Assembly: GCA_947574135.1 (NCBI GenBank)
Contig: CANPIM010000024.1
Coordinates: 1 to 47,540 of the forward strand
DNA length: 47,540 nucleotides
Reading direction: 5' to 3'
DNA from: an uncultured Lachnospiraceae bacterium
GTDB taxonomy: Bacteria; Bacillota; Clostridia; Lachnospirales; Lachnospiraceae
The notes below the pieces were generated by a model that was given only the letters and a program-made list of their open reading frames with translations, made no database searches and was not told where the DNA came from. Shown piece after piece: positions 32,627 to 40,729 of this stretch; the first letter of the stretch is position 1; each line of letters starts with the position of its first letter. A program made the position numbers and the translations under genes.

Positions 32627-33508
32627 ATGGATCGAATGCAGCTGAAGGCATATGCGAAAATCAACCTGGGGCTGGATGTGCTCCGGCGCCGGGAGGATGG
32701 ATATCATGAGGTCAAGATGATTATGCAGACCGTCCGCATGTATGACAGGCTGGAGCTTAGAAAGCTGTCAGGACCAGAGATCCGGGTCCGGACCAACTTA
32801 AGCTTTCTTCCGGTGAATGAGAATAATCTGGTCTATAAGGCGGCAAAACTCTTACTGGATGAGTTTGGGATTTCCCAGGGGATCGCCATTGATCTGAAGA
32901 AATTTATTCCCGTGGCGGCGGGAATGGCAGGGGGAAGCTCTGACGCCGCCGCCGTGCTTTTTGGGGTAAACCGTATGTTTCAGCTGGGGCTTGGGCAGCA
33001 GGAGCTCATGGACCGGGGCGTAAAGATCGGCGCGGACATACCGTACTGCATTCTGCGGGGAACCGCTCTGGCAGAGGGGATTGGAGAAAGGCTCACTTCT
33101 ATTTCTCCCATGCCGGATTGTCAGATTCTCATTGCAAAGCCAGGGGTCAATGTATCCACCCGGTTTGTCTATGAAAACCTCCATGCGGATCAGATTACAG
33201 ATCACCCAGATGTGGACGGCATGGCAGAGGCATTAAAACGCCAGGATCTGAGAGGACTTGCCGCCCGTATGAGGGATGGGAATGTGCTGGAGCGGGTGAC
33301 GGGACCGGCCTATCCGGTCATTGGTCAGATTGAGGAGTTTATGCGGGCTTCGGGGGCTCTGGAAGCCATGATGAGCGGCAGCGGTCCCACCGTATTTGGG
33401 ATTTTCGAGGATCCGGCAGCGGCCAAAAAGGCATATCAGCGTTTGAGAAAAAGAAATCTGGCCAGACAACTCTATCTGACCAGCCCATATAACAGGAGAA
33501 CAGTATGA
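32627..33508 (+). CDS. ispE: 4-diphosphocytidyl-2-C-methyl-D-erythritol kinase
   Basis: 293-residue GHMP kinase of the non-mevalonate isoprenoid pathway; it phosphorylates CDP-methylerythritol. Motifs: LKAYAKINLGLDVLRRREDG at the N-terminus (lysine and histidine region), the glycine-rich ATP loop PVAAGMAGGSSDAAA, and AMMSGSGPTVFG near the end. A longer frame starts at 32549, inside the hairpin, so the ATG at 32627 is preferred (GGGGAG upstream). The stop overlaps the next gene by four bases (ATGA). Confidence 0.95.
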   Translation: MDRMQLKAYAKINLGLDVLRRREDGYHEVKMIMQTVRMYDRLELRKLSGPEIRVRTNLSFLPVNENNLVYKAAKLLLDEFGISQGIAIDLKKFIPVAAGMAGGSSDAAAVLFGVNRMFQLGLGQQELMDRGVKIGADIPYCILRGTALAEGIGERLTSISPMPDCQILIAKPGVNVSTRFVYENLHADQITDHPDVDGMAEALKRQDLRGLAARMRDGNVLERVTGPAYPVIGQIEEFMRASGALEAMMSGSGPTVFGIFEDPAAAKKAYQRLRKRNLARQLYLTSPYNRRTV

Positions 33509-34179
33509 ATCAGGATTTTAACAGTGTAATGAACGAATATCTGCCCTTGCGGGACGTGGTGTTTCAGACGCTCCGCCAGGCTATTCTCAAGGGAGAGCTG
33601 GAGCCGGGAGAGCGTCTCATGGAGATTCATCTGGCCAAGCGTCTGGGCGTGAGCCGTACCCCCATACGGGAAGCGATCCGTAAGCTGGAGCTGGAGGGCC
33701 TGGTGGTTATGATTCCCCGCCGGGGGGCTGTGGTGGCCAGCATTACGGAAAAGGACTTGCGGGATGTGCTGGAAGTGCGCAGAACCCTGGAGATGATGGC
33801 TGTGGAGGTGGCCTGCGACCGGATCAGCGCCGGGGAGCTGGATCTTTTGCACCAGGCTGGCATAAACTTTCAGAAGGACCGGGAGTGCGGGGATCTGGTT
33901 CAGCTTGCCAAAGACGACATGGCTTTCCATGAGATTATTTACGGAGCCACAGGTAACCAGAGGCTTATTACCATTCTGAATAACCTGCGGGAACAGATGT
34001 ACCGCTACCGCATGGAGTATCTGAAGGATACCTCCAGCTATGAGCGTCTGGATGCCGAGCACAGCCGGATTTACCAAAGCATCTGCCAACGGGATAAGGA
34101 GACGGCCCGGGAGGCTATTCGGGAACATATTGACAATCAGGAGGCGGCCATTATTCAGGCTATCCGGGAGAATGAATAA
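33505..34179 (+). CDS. GntR-family (FadR/FCD) transcriptional regulator
   Basis: 224 residues. The N-terminal winged helix reads LRQAILKGELEPGERLMEIHLAKRLGVSRTPIREAI in overlapping segments. The all-helical FCD effector domain follows (LEMMAVEVACDRIS, and DMAFHEIIYGATGN with metal-binding residues), typical of regulators that sense organic acids. It overlaps ispE by four bases and is probably co-transcribed with it. A GntR gene in this place is also part of the clostridial sipL-ispE-spoIIR order. Confidence 0.92.
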   Translation: MNQDFNSVMNEYLPLRDVVFQTLRQAILKGELEPGERLMEIHLAKRLGVSRTPIREAIRKLELEGLVVMIPRRGAVVASITEKDLRDVLEVRRTLEMMAVEVACDRISAGELDLLHQAGINFQKDRECGDLVQLAKDDMAFHEIIYGATGNQRLITILNNLREQMYRYRMEYLKDTSSYERLDAEHSRIYQSICQRDKETAREAIREHIDNQEAAIIQAIRENE

Positions 34180-34205
34180 AAACGGAAATGAAATCCGCCT
34201 AATCT

Positions 34206-34234
34206 GTATAAAATGAGAAAAAATGGAGAATCTT
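34206..34234 (+). promoter_or_regulatory. possible SigF-type promoter of the spoIIR-like gene
   Basis: GTATA (34206-34210), 14 bases, GGAGAATCTT (34225-34234). The -35 matches the forespore SigF consensus well; the -10 only in part. It is supported mainly by the identity of the gene behind it. Confidence 0.3.
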
Positions 34235-34287
34235 TCCAGATAGACAGAGAAATGAAATAGACCTGTGGAAAGGAAGGATCTTCATAT

Positions 34288-34812
34288 ATGAATCAAAGGA
34301 AAGAAAAAAAGCTACTGGCAGCGCTGCTGGCCTCCCTGCTGGTCTGGATGACCGTACTTGCCCATGGAGCCATACCTGCGCAGCAGGTTCAGATGTTTCA
34401 GGAAATAGAGAATGAGGGCAGCGGCCAGAGGAAAGAAGGAATTCCTGGAGGGCTGTATGAGCTGGCCTGGTGGGGGAGCCTTTATCCGCGCACTTGTCTG
34501 AAAAGCGCCATGAAGCTTGTGGATGAGCAGGAAAACCAGGACCAGGAGGCGGATCTGACAGAAGAGAGAGAAGCCAGGGAACAGCAGGCAGAGAATCCTA
34601 AGGAAAAGGAAGCAGGACAGATAGAGGAGCCCAGGGAAAAGGAAGCAGGGCGGACTAAGGAGCCTGAGGAGAGAGAAGCAGGGCGGACAGAGGAGTCTAA
34701 GGAGAAGGAAGCAGGGCAGGGGAAAGAGCCAAAGACAGAGGAAGAGACGGAGCAGGATTTGAAGACCAGGATTCCGGTGAAGATCAAATGGAAGTGTATG
34801 GACCTGTTCTAA
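34288..34812 (+). CDS. SpoIIR-like secreted protein lacking most of the signalling domain
   Basis: 174 codons: a basic N-terminus with an export helix (LLAALLASLLVWMTVLA), a short stretch PGGLYELAWWGSLYPRTCL, a Glu/Lys-rich repeat region and a basic/aromatic end VKIKWKCMDLF. SpoIIR is a forespore-secreted protein of about 200 residues that activates SigE processing. Its conserved end reads like NWWCVLYP.LCF after a G/Y motif and closes with a KVKFK-like tail. Those pieces are visible, but the middle (about 100 residues) is missing. Position between gntR and murI is where I recall spoIIR in clostridia. It may be a decayed spoIIR or an unrelated secreted protein. Confidence 0.5.
   Translation: MNQRKEKKLLAALLASLLVWMTVLAHGAIPAQQVQMFQEIENEGSGQRKEGIPGGLYELAWWGSLYPRTCLKSAMKLVDEQENQDQEADLTEEREAREQQAENPKEKEAGQIEEPREKEAGRTKEPEEREAGRTEESKEKEAGQGKEPKTEEETEQDLKTRIPVKIKWKCMDLF
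34597..34728 (+). repeat. four 33-bp tandem repeats inside the SpoIIR-like frame
   Basis: Each unit encodes an 11-residue motif of the form P-x-E-K-E-A-G-x-x-x-E. Four units in frame fill 34597-34728. Copies differ at several third positions, so the array is not very recent. Confidence 0.8.
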
Positions 34813-34827
34813 GTATGGGAGGATGCC

Positions 34828-35682
34828 ATGGAGGGACCAGAGAGAATAGAATATGAAGACAGGAGCCAGGCGCCCATCGGAGTCTTTGACTCCGGAGTGG
34901 GAGGGCTTACGGTTGTCCGGGAAATCATACGACAGCTGCCGGGGGAGCGGATTACATATTTTGGGGACACGGCCCGGGTACCCTACGGGAGTAAGTCCCG
35001 AGAAACGATTATCCGCTATTCTCGGCAGATTGTCCGCTTTTTGATGACCCGGGGAGTCAAAGCCATTGTGGTGGCCTGCAATACGGCCAGCGCCTATGCC
35101 CTGGAAGAGCTGCGTCCTGAGATGGAAGTTCCTGTCATCGGCGTGGTGGGTCCTGGGGCAAAGACAGCGGCGGAGGTGACAAAAAACGGAAAGATTGGCG
35201 TGATTGGCACAGAGGGAACCATTGATTCCGGTATCTATACCCGGTTTCTCAGCAACCTGCGGCCGGATATTCAGGTGCTGGGGAAGGCTTGTCCGTTGTT
35301 TGTGCCTCTGGCAGAGGAGGGATGGCTGGATGGGGAAGTGGCCACAGTGGTGGCCCGGAAGTACCTGGAAGAGCTGTGTCATTCAGATATAGACACGCTG
35401 ATTTTGGGATGTACGCATTATCCTCTTCTTCGATCCACCATCGCCAAGGTTATGGGGGAGTCCGTAACCCTGGTGAATCCAGCCTACGAGACGGCTATCA
35501 GCCTTCGGCGTCTGCTTCAGGAACAGGGACTGGAAAACAAAAGCGCCTGGATGACAGAGTATAATTCCTGCGAGTTTTTTGTCAGCGATGCGGCTGAGCG
35601 GTTTCAGCAGTTTGCAGCCCGAATTCTGCACCTGACCACAGAGGATACAAGGCAGATTCCCATTGAGGAATATCAGACGTAA
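34828..35682 (+). CDS. murI: glutamate racemase
   Basis: 284 residues. Converts L- to D-glutamate for murein synthesis, cofactor-free, with two catalytic cysteines: CNTAS (Cys84) and GCTHYPLL (Cys195). The N-terminal IGVFDSGVGGLT and TYFGDTARVPYG motifs are intact. An N-terminal extension of about 15 residues precedes the usual start. It follows the spoIIR-like gene by 15 bases and may be co-transcribed with it. Confidence 0.95.
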   Translation: MEGPERIEYEDRSQAPIGVFDSGVGGLTVVREIIRQLPGERITYFGDTARVPYGSKSRETIIRYSRQIVRFLMTRGVKAIVVACNTASAYALEELRPEMEVPVIGVVGPGAKTAAEVTKNGKIGVIGTEGTIDSGIYTRFLSNLRPDIQVLGKACPLFVPLAEEGWLDGEVATVVARKYLEELCHSDIDTLILGCTHYPLLRSTIAKVMGESVTLVNPAYETAISLRRLLQEQGLENKSAWMTEYNSCEFFVSDAAERFQQFAARILHLTTEDTRQIPIEEYQT

Positions 35683-35764
35683 GAGCAGATAGCCAGGAGT
35701 TGTCAAAGAAAGGCAAGGCTTTGGCAAACGGCAGAAGAGACAGCGAAAGCAAGGAGAGAATGAT

Positions 35765-36211
35765 ATGACAGAGCAGGTACTTTTGAGTATTTCCGGTCTG
35801 CAATATCTGGAGGAGGAACCCAGCCAGCCTGTGGAGGTTCTGACCATGGCCGACTATTATCACCGCAACGGAGCCCACTATCTCGTCTATGAAGAGCCGG
35901 TGGAGGGTTCCTCAGAGGTGATCCGCAATACGTTGAAAATAAAAAAGGGCCGGGTGGAAATGATGAAAAAGGGGCCCATACAGGTGCATATGATCTTTGA
36001 GGAGTGGAAAAGGCAGGTGGCTCAGTACGACACGCCCTTTGGAGTGATTCCCGTGGGAATCCAGGCAGGAGAGGTAAAGCTTACGGAAAGTCAGTATGAC
36101 ATCCATGTGGAACTGAATTACGTGCTGGAGCTCAACGAGGAATACGTGACTGACAGCAGCGTAACGCTGCATGTGAAATCCAAGGATGCGCCAGACTTTT
36201 CCCTGAGCTAG
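35765..36211 (+). CDS. DUF1934 family protein (YwiB-like)
   Basis: 148-residue, mostly beta-strand protein of the DUF1934 family (calycin-like barrel). Typical features are the YYHRNGAHYLVYEEP segment, the LKIKKGRVEMMKKG strand pair and the GVIPVGIQAGEVKL region. Function in the family is unknown. AAGGAGAG precedes the ATG. It ends just before the hairpin cluster at 36217. Confidence 0.85.
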   Translation: MTEQVLLSISGLQYLEEEPSQPVEVLTMADYYHRNGAHYLVYEEPVEGSSEVIRNTLKIKKGRVEMMKKGPIQVHMIFEEWKRQVAQYDTPFGVIPVGIQAGEVKLTESQYDIHVELNYVLELNEEYVTDSSVTLHVKSKDAPDFSLS

Positions 36212-36216
36212 ATGTA

Positions 36217-36382
36217 AAAAAGAATCCGGCTTGCCGGATTCTCGCGCCGGAGCGCGGTTGCATCAGCAACCAATTTCCTCAGCGCGCAGTGCGCATCCCC
36301 CGGAGGGCTTTTGCTTTACAGGATGCAATTTCCTGTAAAGCAAAAAGAATCCGGCTTGCCGGATTCTCGCGCCGGAGCGCGG
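36217..36382. repeat. cluster of hairpins with a duplicated 41-bp unit
   Basis: An identical 41-bp unit occurs at 36217-36257 and 36342-36382. Each contains the palindrome GAATCCGG-CTTG-CCGGATTC and CGCGC-CGGA-GCGCG. Between the copies are GGTTGC/GCAACC (36256-36271), a GCGC-rich inverted repeat near 36280-36293 and a perfect 15-bp stem with arms 36309-36323 and 36331-36345. It lies in a convergent gap and could act as terminator in both directions, but the duplicated, multi-palindrome make-up resembles REP/BIME-type dispersed elements. Confidence 0.8.
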
Positions 36383-36441
36383 CGTACATTGCTGTTTGGC
36401 CGCCACTCTGAATTGTGGAAGGAAAAGGCAGCTGTAAGCTG

Positions 36442-36885
36442 CTATTTTTTAAAGAGACGTTTAAAAAATCCCTTTTTCTTGGGCGGAGGTGTCTCCAACC
36501 CGCCCCGGGCGCTCTTGACGGCCGTAATATAGATACCGCTGACTACAGCCTTTACCTCGCGCTTTACCGGCAATACCTGAAAAACAGATTCCTCGCAGGC
36601 CAGGGTCATGACCTTGGGTCCTACCTTCGCTTTAACGATGGGAAGCTTGGACCGGCGCAGATATTTAGGCGTCTGCTCGATGACCATGGGGGGAAGACCG
36701 GAATCCTTGATCCGCAGGCGTTTTTTATCAATGATCAGCATGCTGACAGTCTGGGCCATGGCATCCATCTGCTCTTTTTGCAGCGCCTGCTTTTTCTGCA
36801 TTTTTGTTCCTATAAAATATAAAGCGACCAAAAGGGCGATCAGGACTACAACAATAATCAGTAAGACTGTTGTGAAGGTTGACAT
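36442..36885 (-). CDS. membrane-anchored conserved hypothetical protein
   Basis: 147 residues. One N-terminal membrane helix (TTVLLIIVVVLIALLVALYF) is followed by a coiled-coil-like stretch, a compact soluble domain of about 70 residues and a Lys-rich tail ending in GFFKRLFKK. No function recognised; the topology suggests a cytoplasmic domain anchored at the membrane. The frame extends to 37053, but the ATG at 36885 follows AGGAGG at seven bases and a promoter sits just upstream of it. Confidence 0.75.
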   Translation of the reverse strand: MSTFTTVLLIIVVVLIALLVALYFIGTKMQKKQALQKEQMDAMAQTVSMLIIDKKRLRIKDSGLPPMVIEQTPKYLRRSKLPIVKAKVGPKVMTLACEESVFQVLPVKREVKAVVSGIYITAVKSARGGLETPPPKKKGFFKRLFKK

Positions 36886-36923
36886 AAGATATCCTCCTGT
36901 AAAAATGAAATATTCCATAGACG

Positions 36924-36952
36924 AGTGTAACATTGTTTCTCTTAAAGTGCAA
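36924..36952 (-). promoter_or_regulatory. promoter of the membrane-anchored protein
   Basis: On the minus strand: TTGCAC (plus 36947-36952), 17 bases, TACACT (plus 36924-36929). It supports the start at 36885. Confidence 0.55.
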
Positions 36953-37040
36953 GTGATTTGTGGTAAATCCGGCAAACGGACAGAGGATTGGAACGGGTTA
37001 TTACCAACAGAGTGAACAGTAACCGGAAAGGAGCTGCGCC

Positions 37041-38516
37041 ATGCTTCCAGCAATTTGGAATGGGCTTGTGGAAATCCTGAAATTTTGGATGGACCATCTG
37101 CTGTTTATCAACATTTTGCTTTCTATTATGATTGTCTTTTTTGAACGGCGGGAGCCCCGGTCTGTGTGGACCTGGCTGCTGCTGCTGTATTTTGTTCCGA
37201 TTGTAGGGATTTTTTTGTATTTTATGATTGGACATGACTTTCACAGAGAGCATATGTTCCGGACCAAGGAGATTGAGGACGCCATCCATTCAGCTATCCG
37301 GACCCAGGAGGAAACCATTCGCACAGACCGATTTCATCCCACGGATCCCAGGCTTCGTAAGTTTTCGGATCTGGTGCTTTTCAACCTGGAAGCCTCGGAT
37401 TCCGTGTACACGGCGGACAATCATGTGGAGATCTTTACGGACGGAAAGAAGAAGTTTCAGGCCCTTTATGAAGAGATTCTGCGGGCGAAAAAGTACATTC
37501 ATATTCAGTATTACATTATCCGGGACGACGAGCTGTGGAGGAGTCTGGAAAAGGCGTTGATCCAGAAGGCCCGCTCCGGTGTGGAGGTACGGATTCTCTA
37601 TGACAGCATGGGTTGCCGCACCATGTTAAAGCGGCGCTGGAAGCGGCTGGCGGCAGAGGGAATCCAGATCGGAGAGTTTTTCCCCGCGGTACTGCGGCGT
37701 CTCCAGCTGCGGATCAATTACCGCAATCACCGGAAGATTGTGGTGATCGACGGGCGGACAGCCTTTGTGGGGGGCTTCAATGTGGGCCGGGAGTACCTGG
37801 GGCTGGATGAGAAATTTGGCTATTGGCGGGATACTCATTTGAAGATCCAAGGATCTGCGGTACTGGCCCTTCACATTCGGTTTATTCTGGACTGGAATTA
37901 TGCTACAAAGCAGAACCTGTTTACCCAGGATGAGTATTTTCAGGAGGAGGACAAACGGAAGGCGGGCCGGGAGGCTGTGCAGATTATTTCTTCCGGGCCC
38001 GATGCCAAGGAGCAGAATATCCGGGACACATATCTGAAAATGATTTCCAAGGCCCGGAAAAACATTTATATTCAGACCCCCTACTTTATTCCCGATGAGA
38101 GCGTGCTGGACGCCATAAGAATCGCCGCCATGTCCGGTGTGGATGTGCGGCTGATGATTCCCTGTAAGCCGGATCATCCCTTTGTGTACTGGGCAACCTA
38201 CTCTTATGTGGGAGATCTTCTGGAGGCGGGGGCAAAATGCTATACCTATAACAACGGCTTTCTCCACGCCAAAGGTATGACCGTGGACGGAGTGGTAAGC
38301 TGTTACGGAACAGCCAATATGGATATCCGAAGCTTCAAGCTGAATTTTGAGGTGAATGCGGTGATCTACAGCGCAAAGGTTACAGAGGAGCTGGACCGCA
38401 GATTCCGGGAGGATCTGAAATACTGTACCCACATTACCCCTTATATTTATGGGCAGCGCTCCTGGATGGTTCGGGTGAAAGAGCAATTTTCCCGGCTGCT
38501 TTCGCCCTTGCTGTAG
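37041..38516 (+). CDS. cls: cardiolipin synthase (ClsA type)
   Basis: 491-residue membrane phospholipase-D-like enzyme that joins two phosphatidylglycerols to cardiolipin. Two N-terminal membrane helices (about 18-34 and 44-63) are followed by two HKD motifs: NHRKIVVID (His230, Lys232, Asp237) and HAKGMTVD (His409, Lys411, Asp416). Length is typical. AAAGGAG lies seven bases before the ATG. It is divergent from the membrane-anchored protein gene. Confidence 0.95.
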   Translation: MLPAIWNGLVEILKFWMDHLLFINILLSIMIVFFERREPRSVWTWLLLLYFVPIVGIFLYFMIGHDFHREHMFRTKEIEDAIHSAIRTQEETIRTDRFHPTDPRLRKFSDLVLFNLEASDSVYTADNHVEIFTDGKKKFQALYEEILRAKKYIHIQYYIIRDDELWRSLEKALIQKARSGVEVRILYDSMGCRTMLKRRWKRLAAEGIQIGEFFPAVLRRLQLRINYRNHRKIVVIDGRTAFVGGFNVGREYLGLDEKFGYWRDTHLKIQGSAVLALHIRFILDWNYATKQNLFTQDEYFQEEDKRKAGREAVQIISSGPDAKEQNIRDTYLKMISKARKNIYIQTPYFIPDESVLDAIRIAAMSGVDVRLMIPCKPDHPFVYWATYSYVGDLLEAGAKCYTYNNGFLHAKGMTVDGVVSCYGTANMDIRSFKLNFEVNAVIYSAKVTEELDRRFREDLKYCTHITPYIYGQRSWMVRVKEQFSRLLSPLL

Positions 38517-38524
38517 GCGCGCTC

Positions 38525-38553
38525 TTGTAAGTGCCCATAAAGTGTGGTAATGT
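38525..38553 (+). promoter_or_regulatory. promoter of the FKBP/trigger-factor-like lipoprotein
   Basis: TTGTAA (38525-38530), 17 bases, TAATGT (38548-38553). Confidence 0.5.
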
Positions 38554-38606
38554 AAAAAGTATGGGTTTTTATCTGTGAGAATAAATGTTAGAAAACGAGG
38601 AGATTT

Positions 38607-39755
38607 ATGATGAAAAAAAGAAATTTTATGGCAGCTTTGCTGCTAGGAATGGCGTTGACACTGGCAGGCTGCGGGGGAAAACAGGAGGCAGGGCCAGAGC
38701 AGACAGAGACACAGACACAGACACAGACAGAAAACTCTGGTACAGAGTCGAAGGAGCCGGAAGACCAGGGGGAAGCCGGGGATATGAAGGAAACTACACT
38801 GGTGAAGCTGGGAGAGTACAAGGGCGTTGAGGTGCAAGCCATGGATACGGAGCCCTCCAAGGAGGAGATCCAGAAGGAAATCGACGCTGTGCTGGAGGGA
38901 TATGGACAGCTGGAGGAGGTTGAGGGCAAGACGGTGATCGAGGAGGGCGATGTGGTCAACATTGATTACCGGGGACTCCTGGACGGGGAGGCCTTTGAGG
39001 GAGGCACCTCCGGAGAGGGGGGTTATGACCTGACCATTGGTTCCGGCCAGTTTATTGAGGGATTTGAGGAGAAGCTTATCGGAAAGGAGCTGGGAGGATC
39101 CTATGACCTGGATCTTAAGTTTCCGGAAATTTACAAGAACAACCCGGATCTGGCCGGAAAGCCTGTAATCTTTGAGGTGAAGGTAAACAAGATTCAGAAG
39201 CTTGTGATTCCGGAATTGACAGATGAGTTTGTAAAGAAAAACCTGGAATACGACTCTGTGGAGGCCTACCGGAAATCTGTGGAGGAGGGGCTGCGGGCGC
39301 AGAAAACAGAGGAGGCTCTGGCGAAAAAGGACTATGATGTGCTGACAGCCATTATTGAGGCCTCGGAGTTTGAGGTTTCCATGGATCAGGTGCAGGCGGA
39401 AAAGGAAGCGGTGATTGCCGCCAACCAGTCGGCTGCGGCTTCCTACGGCATTGATATGGAAACATATCTGTATTTCTTTATGGGAGGCATGACGGAGGAG
39501 GAGTTTGAGAAGGAGTGTGAGATCACAGCGGAGCTTCGGATCAAGAGCAACCTGATTGTGGAGGAAGTGACAAAGGCAGAGGGGATTTCTGTGACAGAGG
39601 AGGAATATACCCAGGAAGCTACAAATTTAATGGCGGACTATGGCTATTCGGATCTGGCTGAGTTTGAGGCCGCTTATACCAGAGACGCCATTGAGGAAAA
39701 TATTGTCTATAATAAGACCGTGGATTTTCTGGTTGAGCAGGCAATAGAGAAATAA
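38607..39755 (+). CDS. secreted trigger-factor/FKBP-like peptidyl-prolyl isomerase lipoprotein
   Basis: 382 residues. A lipoprotein signal ends in LTLAGC (Cys22). A Gln/Thr/Glu-rich linker follows, encoded by an ACAGAC microsatellite (about 38698-38730). The FKBP-type domain (VIEEGDVVNIDYRGLLDGEAFEGG, split by the motif GSGQFIEGFEEKLIG) precedes a helical C-terminal domain like that of trigger factor. It would act as a folding helper outside the membrane. GAGGAG precedes two adjacent ATGs (38607 and 38610). Confidence 0.88.
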   Translation: MMKKRNFMAALLLGMALTLAGCGGKQEAGPEQTETQTQTQTENSGTESKEPEDQGEAGDMKETTLVKLGEYKGVEVQAMDTEPSKEEIQKEIDAVLEGYGQLEEVEGKTVIEEGDVVNIDYRGLLDGEAFEGGTSGEGGYDLTIGSGQFIEGFEEKLIGKELGGSYDLDLKFPEIYKNNPDLAGKPVIFEVKVNKIQKLVIPELTDEFVKKNLEYDSVEAYRKSVEEGLRAQKTEEALAKKDYDVLTAIIEASEFEVSMDQVQAEKEAVIAANQSAAASYGIDMETYLYFFMGGMTEEEFEKECEITAELRIKSNLIVEEVTKAEGISVTEEEYTQEATNLMADYGYSDLAEFEAAYTRDAIEENIVYNKTVDFLVEQAIEK

Positions 39756-39786
39756 CACTGGCCTGTGGGCGCAAGAAGCCGGACAG

Positions 39787-40296
39787 GATTACCACACAAG
39801 GGAGGAGCTGATGGCCAAATGACAGGAGAAAAATATAGGCTTTATTGCCATGAAGCCTCTGGCTGGAGGAGCCATTGAGGATGGACATCTGGCCTTACGC
39901 TATGTCTGCGCAAATCCTCACGTAACCGTGGTAATTCCTGGCATGTATACCCTGGAAGAGATTCGCAGAAATTGCCAGGCCGTGGAGGATTTGTCGCCTC
40001 TTTCCCGGGAGGAAGAGAAAAAGCTGGAGGAAGTGCAAAATATTCTGGGAACCAGCTTTTGCCGCCGCTGTAACTACTGTCAGCCCTGTACGGCGGGAAT
40101 CGGGATCTATCAGGTCTTTCTTTTTGAGGGATATCTGGATCGCTATGGTTTGGAAGACTGGGCCCGGGACCGTTATGGAGCGTTGCCGGTAAAGGCAGGA
40201 GCCTGCGTGGACTGCGGACTCTGTGAGGAGCGCTGTCCCTATCATCTGCCCATTCGGGAAATGCTGAGGCGGTGCGTGGAGAAATTTGGGGAATAA
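39787..40296 (+). pseudogene. C-terminal remnant of a 4Fe-4S aldo/keto reductase
   Basis: The frame from ATG 39850 encodes 148 residues: the last part of the TIM barrel (IAMKPLAGGAI, then VIPGMYTLEEI) and a cysteine-rich tail with CRRCNYCQPC and CVDCGLCEERCPY, as in ferredoxin-fused aldo/keto reductases of anaerobes. The homology-like sequence continues upstream (REELMAK, QEKNIGF) through an in-frame TGA at 39820, and the first about 200 residues of the barrel are absent. It is therefore a truncated and interrupted gene. It begins about 30 bases after the lipoprotein gene, so a deletion joined them. Confidence 0.75.
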
Positions 40297-40469
40297 AAGA
40301 CGGACTGTTCAGAATAGACAACAGCCTGCTCAATCGGGGTGGAATGAGCAGGCCGCTGCCTTTGGTGATAGCATTATATATAATAGTTGAGAGGGCTGTG
40401 TTAATGTGAAACATGTTTTTCTAACTGTCGTTACTATAGCATAATCTTCCAAATAGTACAAATAGAAAA

Positions 40470-40492
40470 TAGTTATAGCATTTTCATAACTA
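40470..40492. promoter_or_regulatory. inverted repeat resembling a LysR box
   Basis: TAGTTAT (40470-40476) and ATAACTA (40486-40492) with nine bases between. A perfect 7-bp dyad in AT-rich DNA, about 100 bases upstream of the LysR promoter. Confidence 0.45.
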
Positions 40493-40589
40493 AAATGCAT
40501 GGGTTTGGAGAGCTTAAGAAACTATTGGAGTTCGCGATAAAGTTTAGTAAAAATGAAAGTGTTTCCGGCTATCATAAAGAGACAAAGAC

Positions 40590-40618
40590 TTGACAGAAAC
40601 GAGACTTTTTACTATAGT
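40590..40618 (+). promoter_or_regulatory. promoter of LysR gene 2
   Basis: Perfect TTGACA (40590-40595), 17 bases, TATAGT (40613-40618). Confidence 0.75.
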
Positions 40619-40729
40619 GAAGATAAGGTATTGTTTTTGCCTTCGTTGCTGTGGAGCATATGATTTATAGCTGTTGAGAGATGACTTTATATATGTGAAT
40701 TTGCTGCATGGGAAAGGGGGAAAACAAGC

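Larger units (their letters stand above)
40297..40729. other. AT-rich intergenic region upstream of LysR gene 2
   Basis: A 433-base stretch with no convincing gene. It has a 9-bp hairpin (40324-40332 with 40345-40353) that may end the remnant transcript, a LysR-box-like inverted repeat at 40470-40492 and a strong promoter at 40590-40618. Confidence 0.6.
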
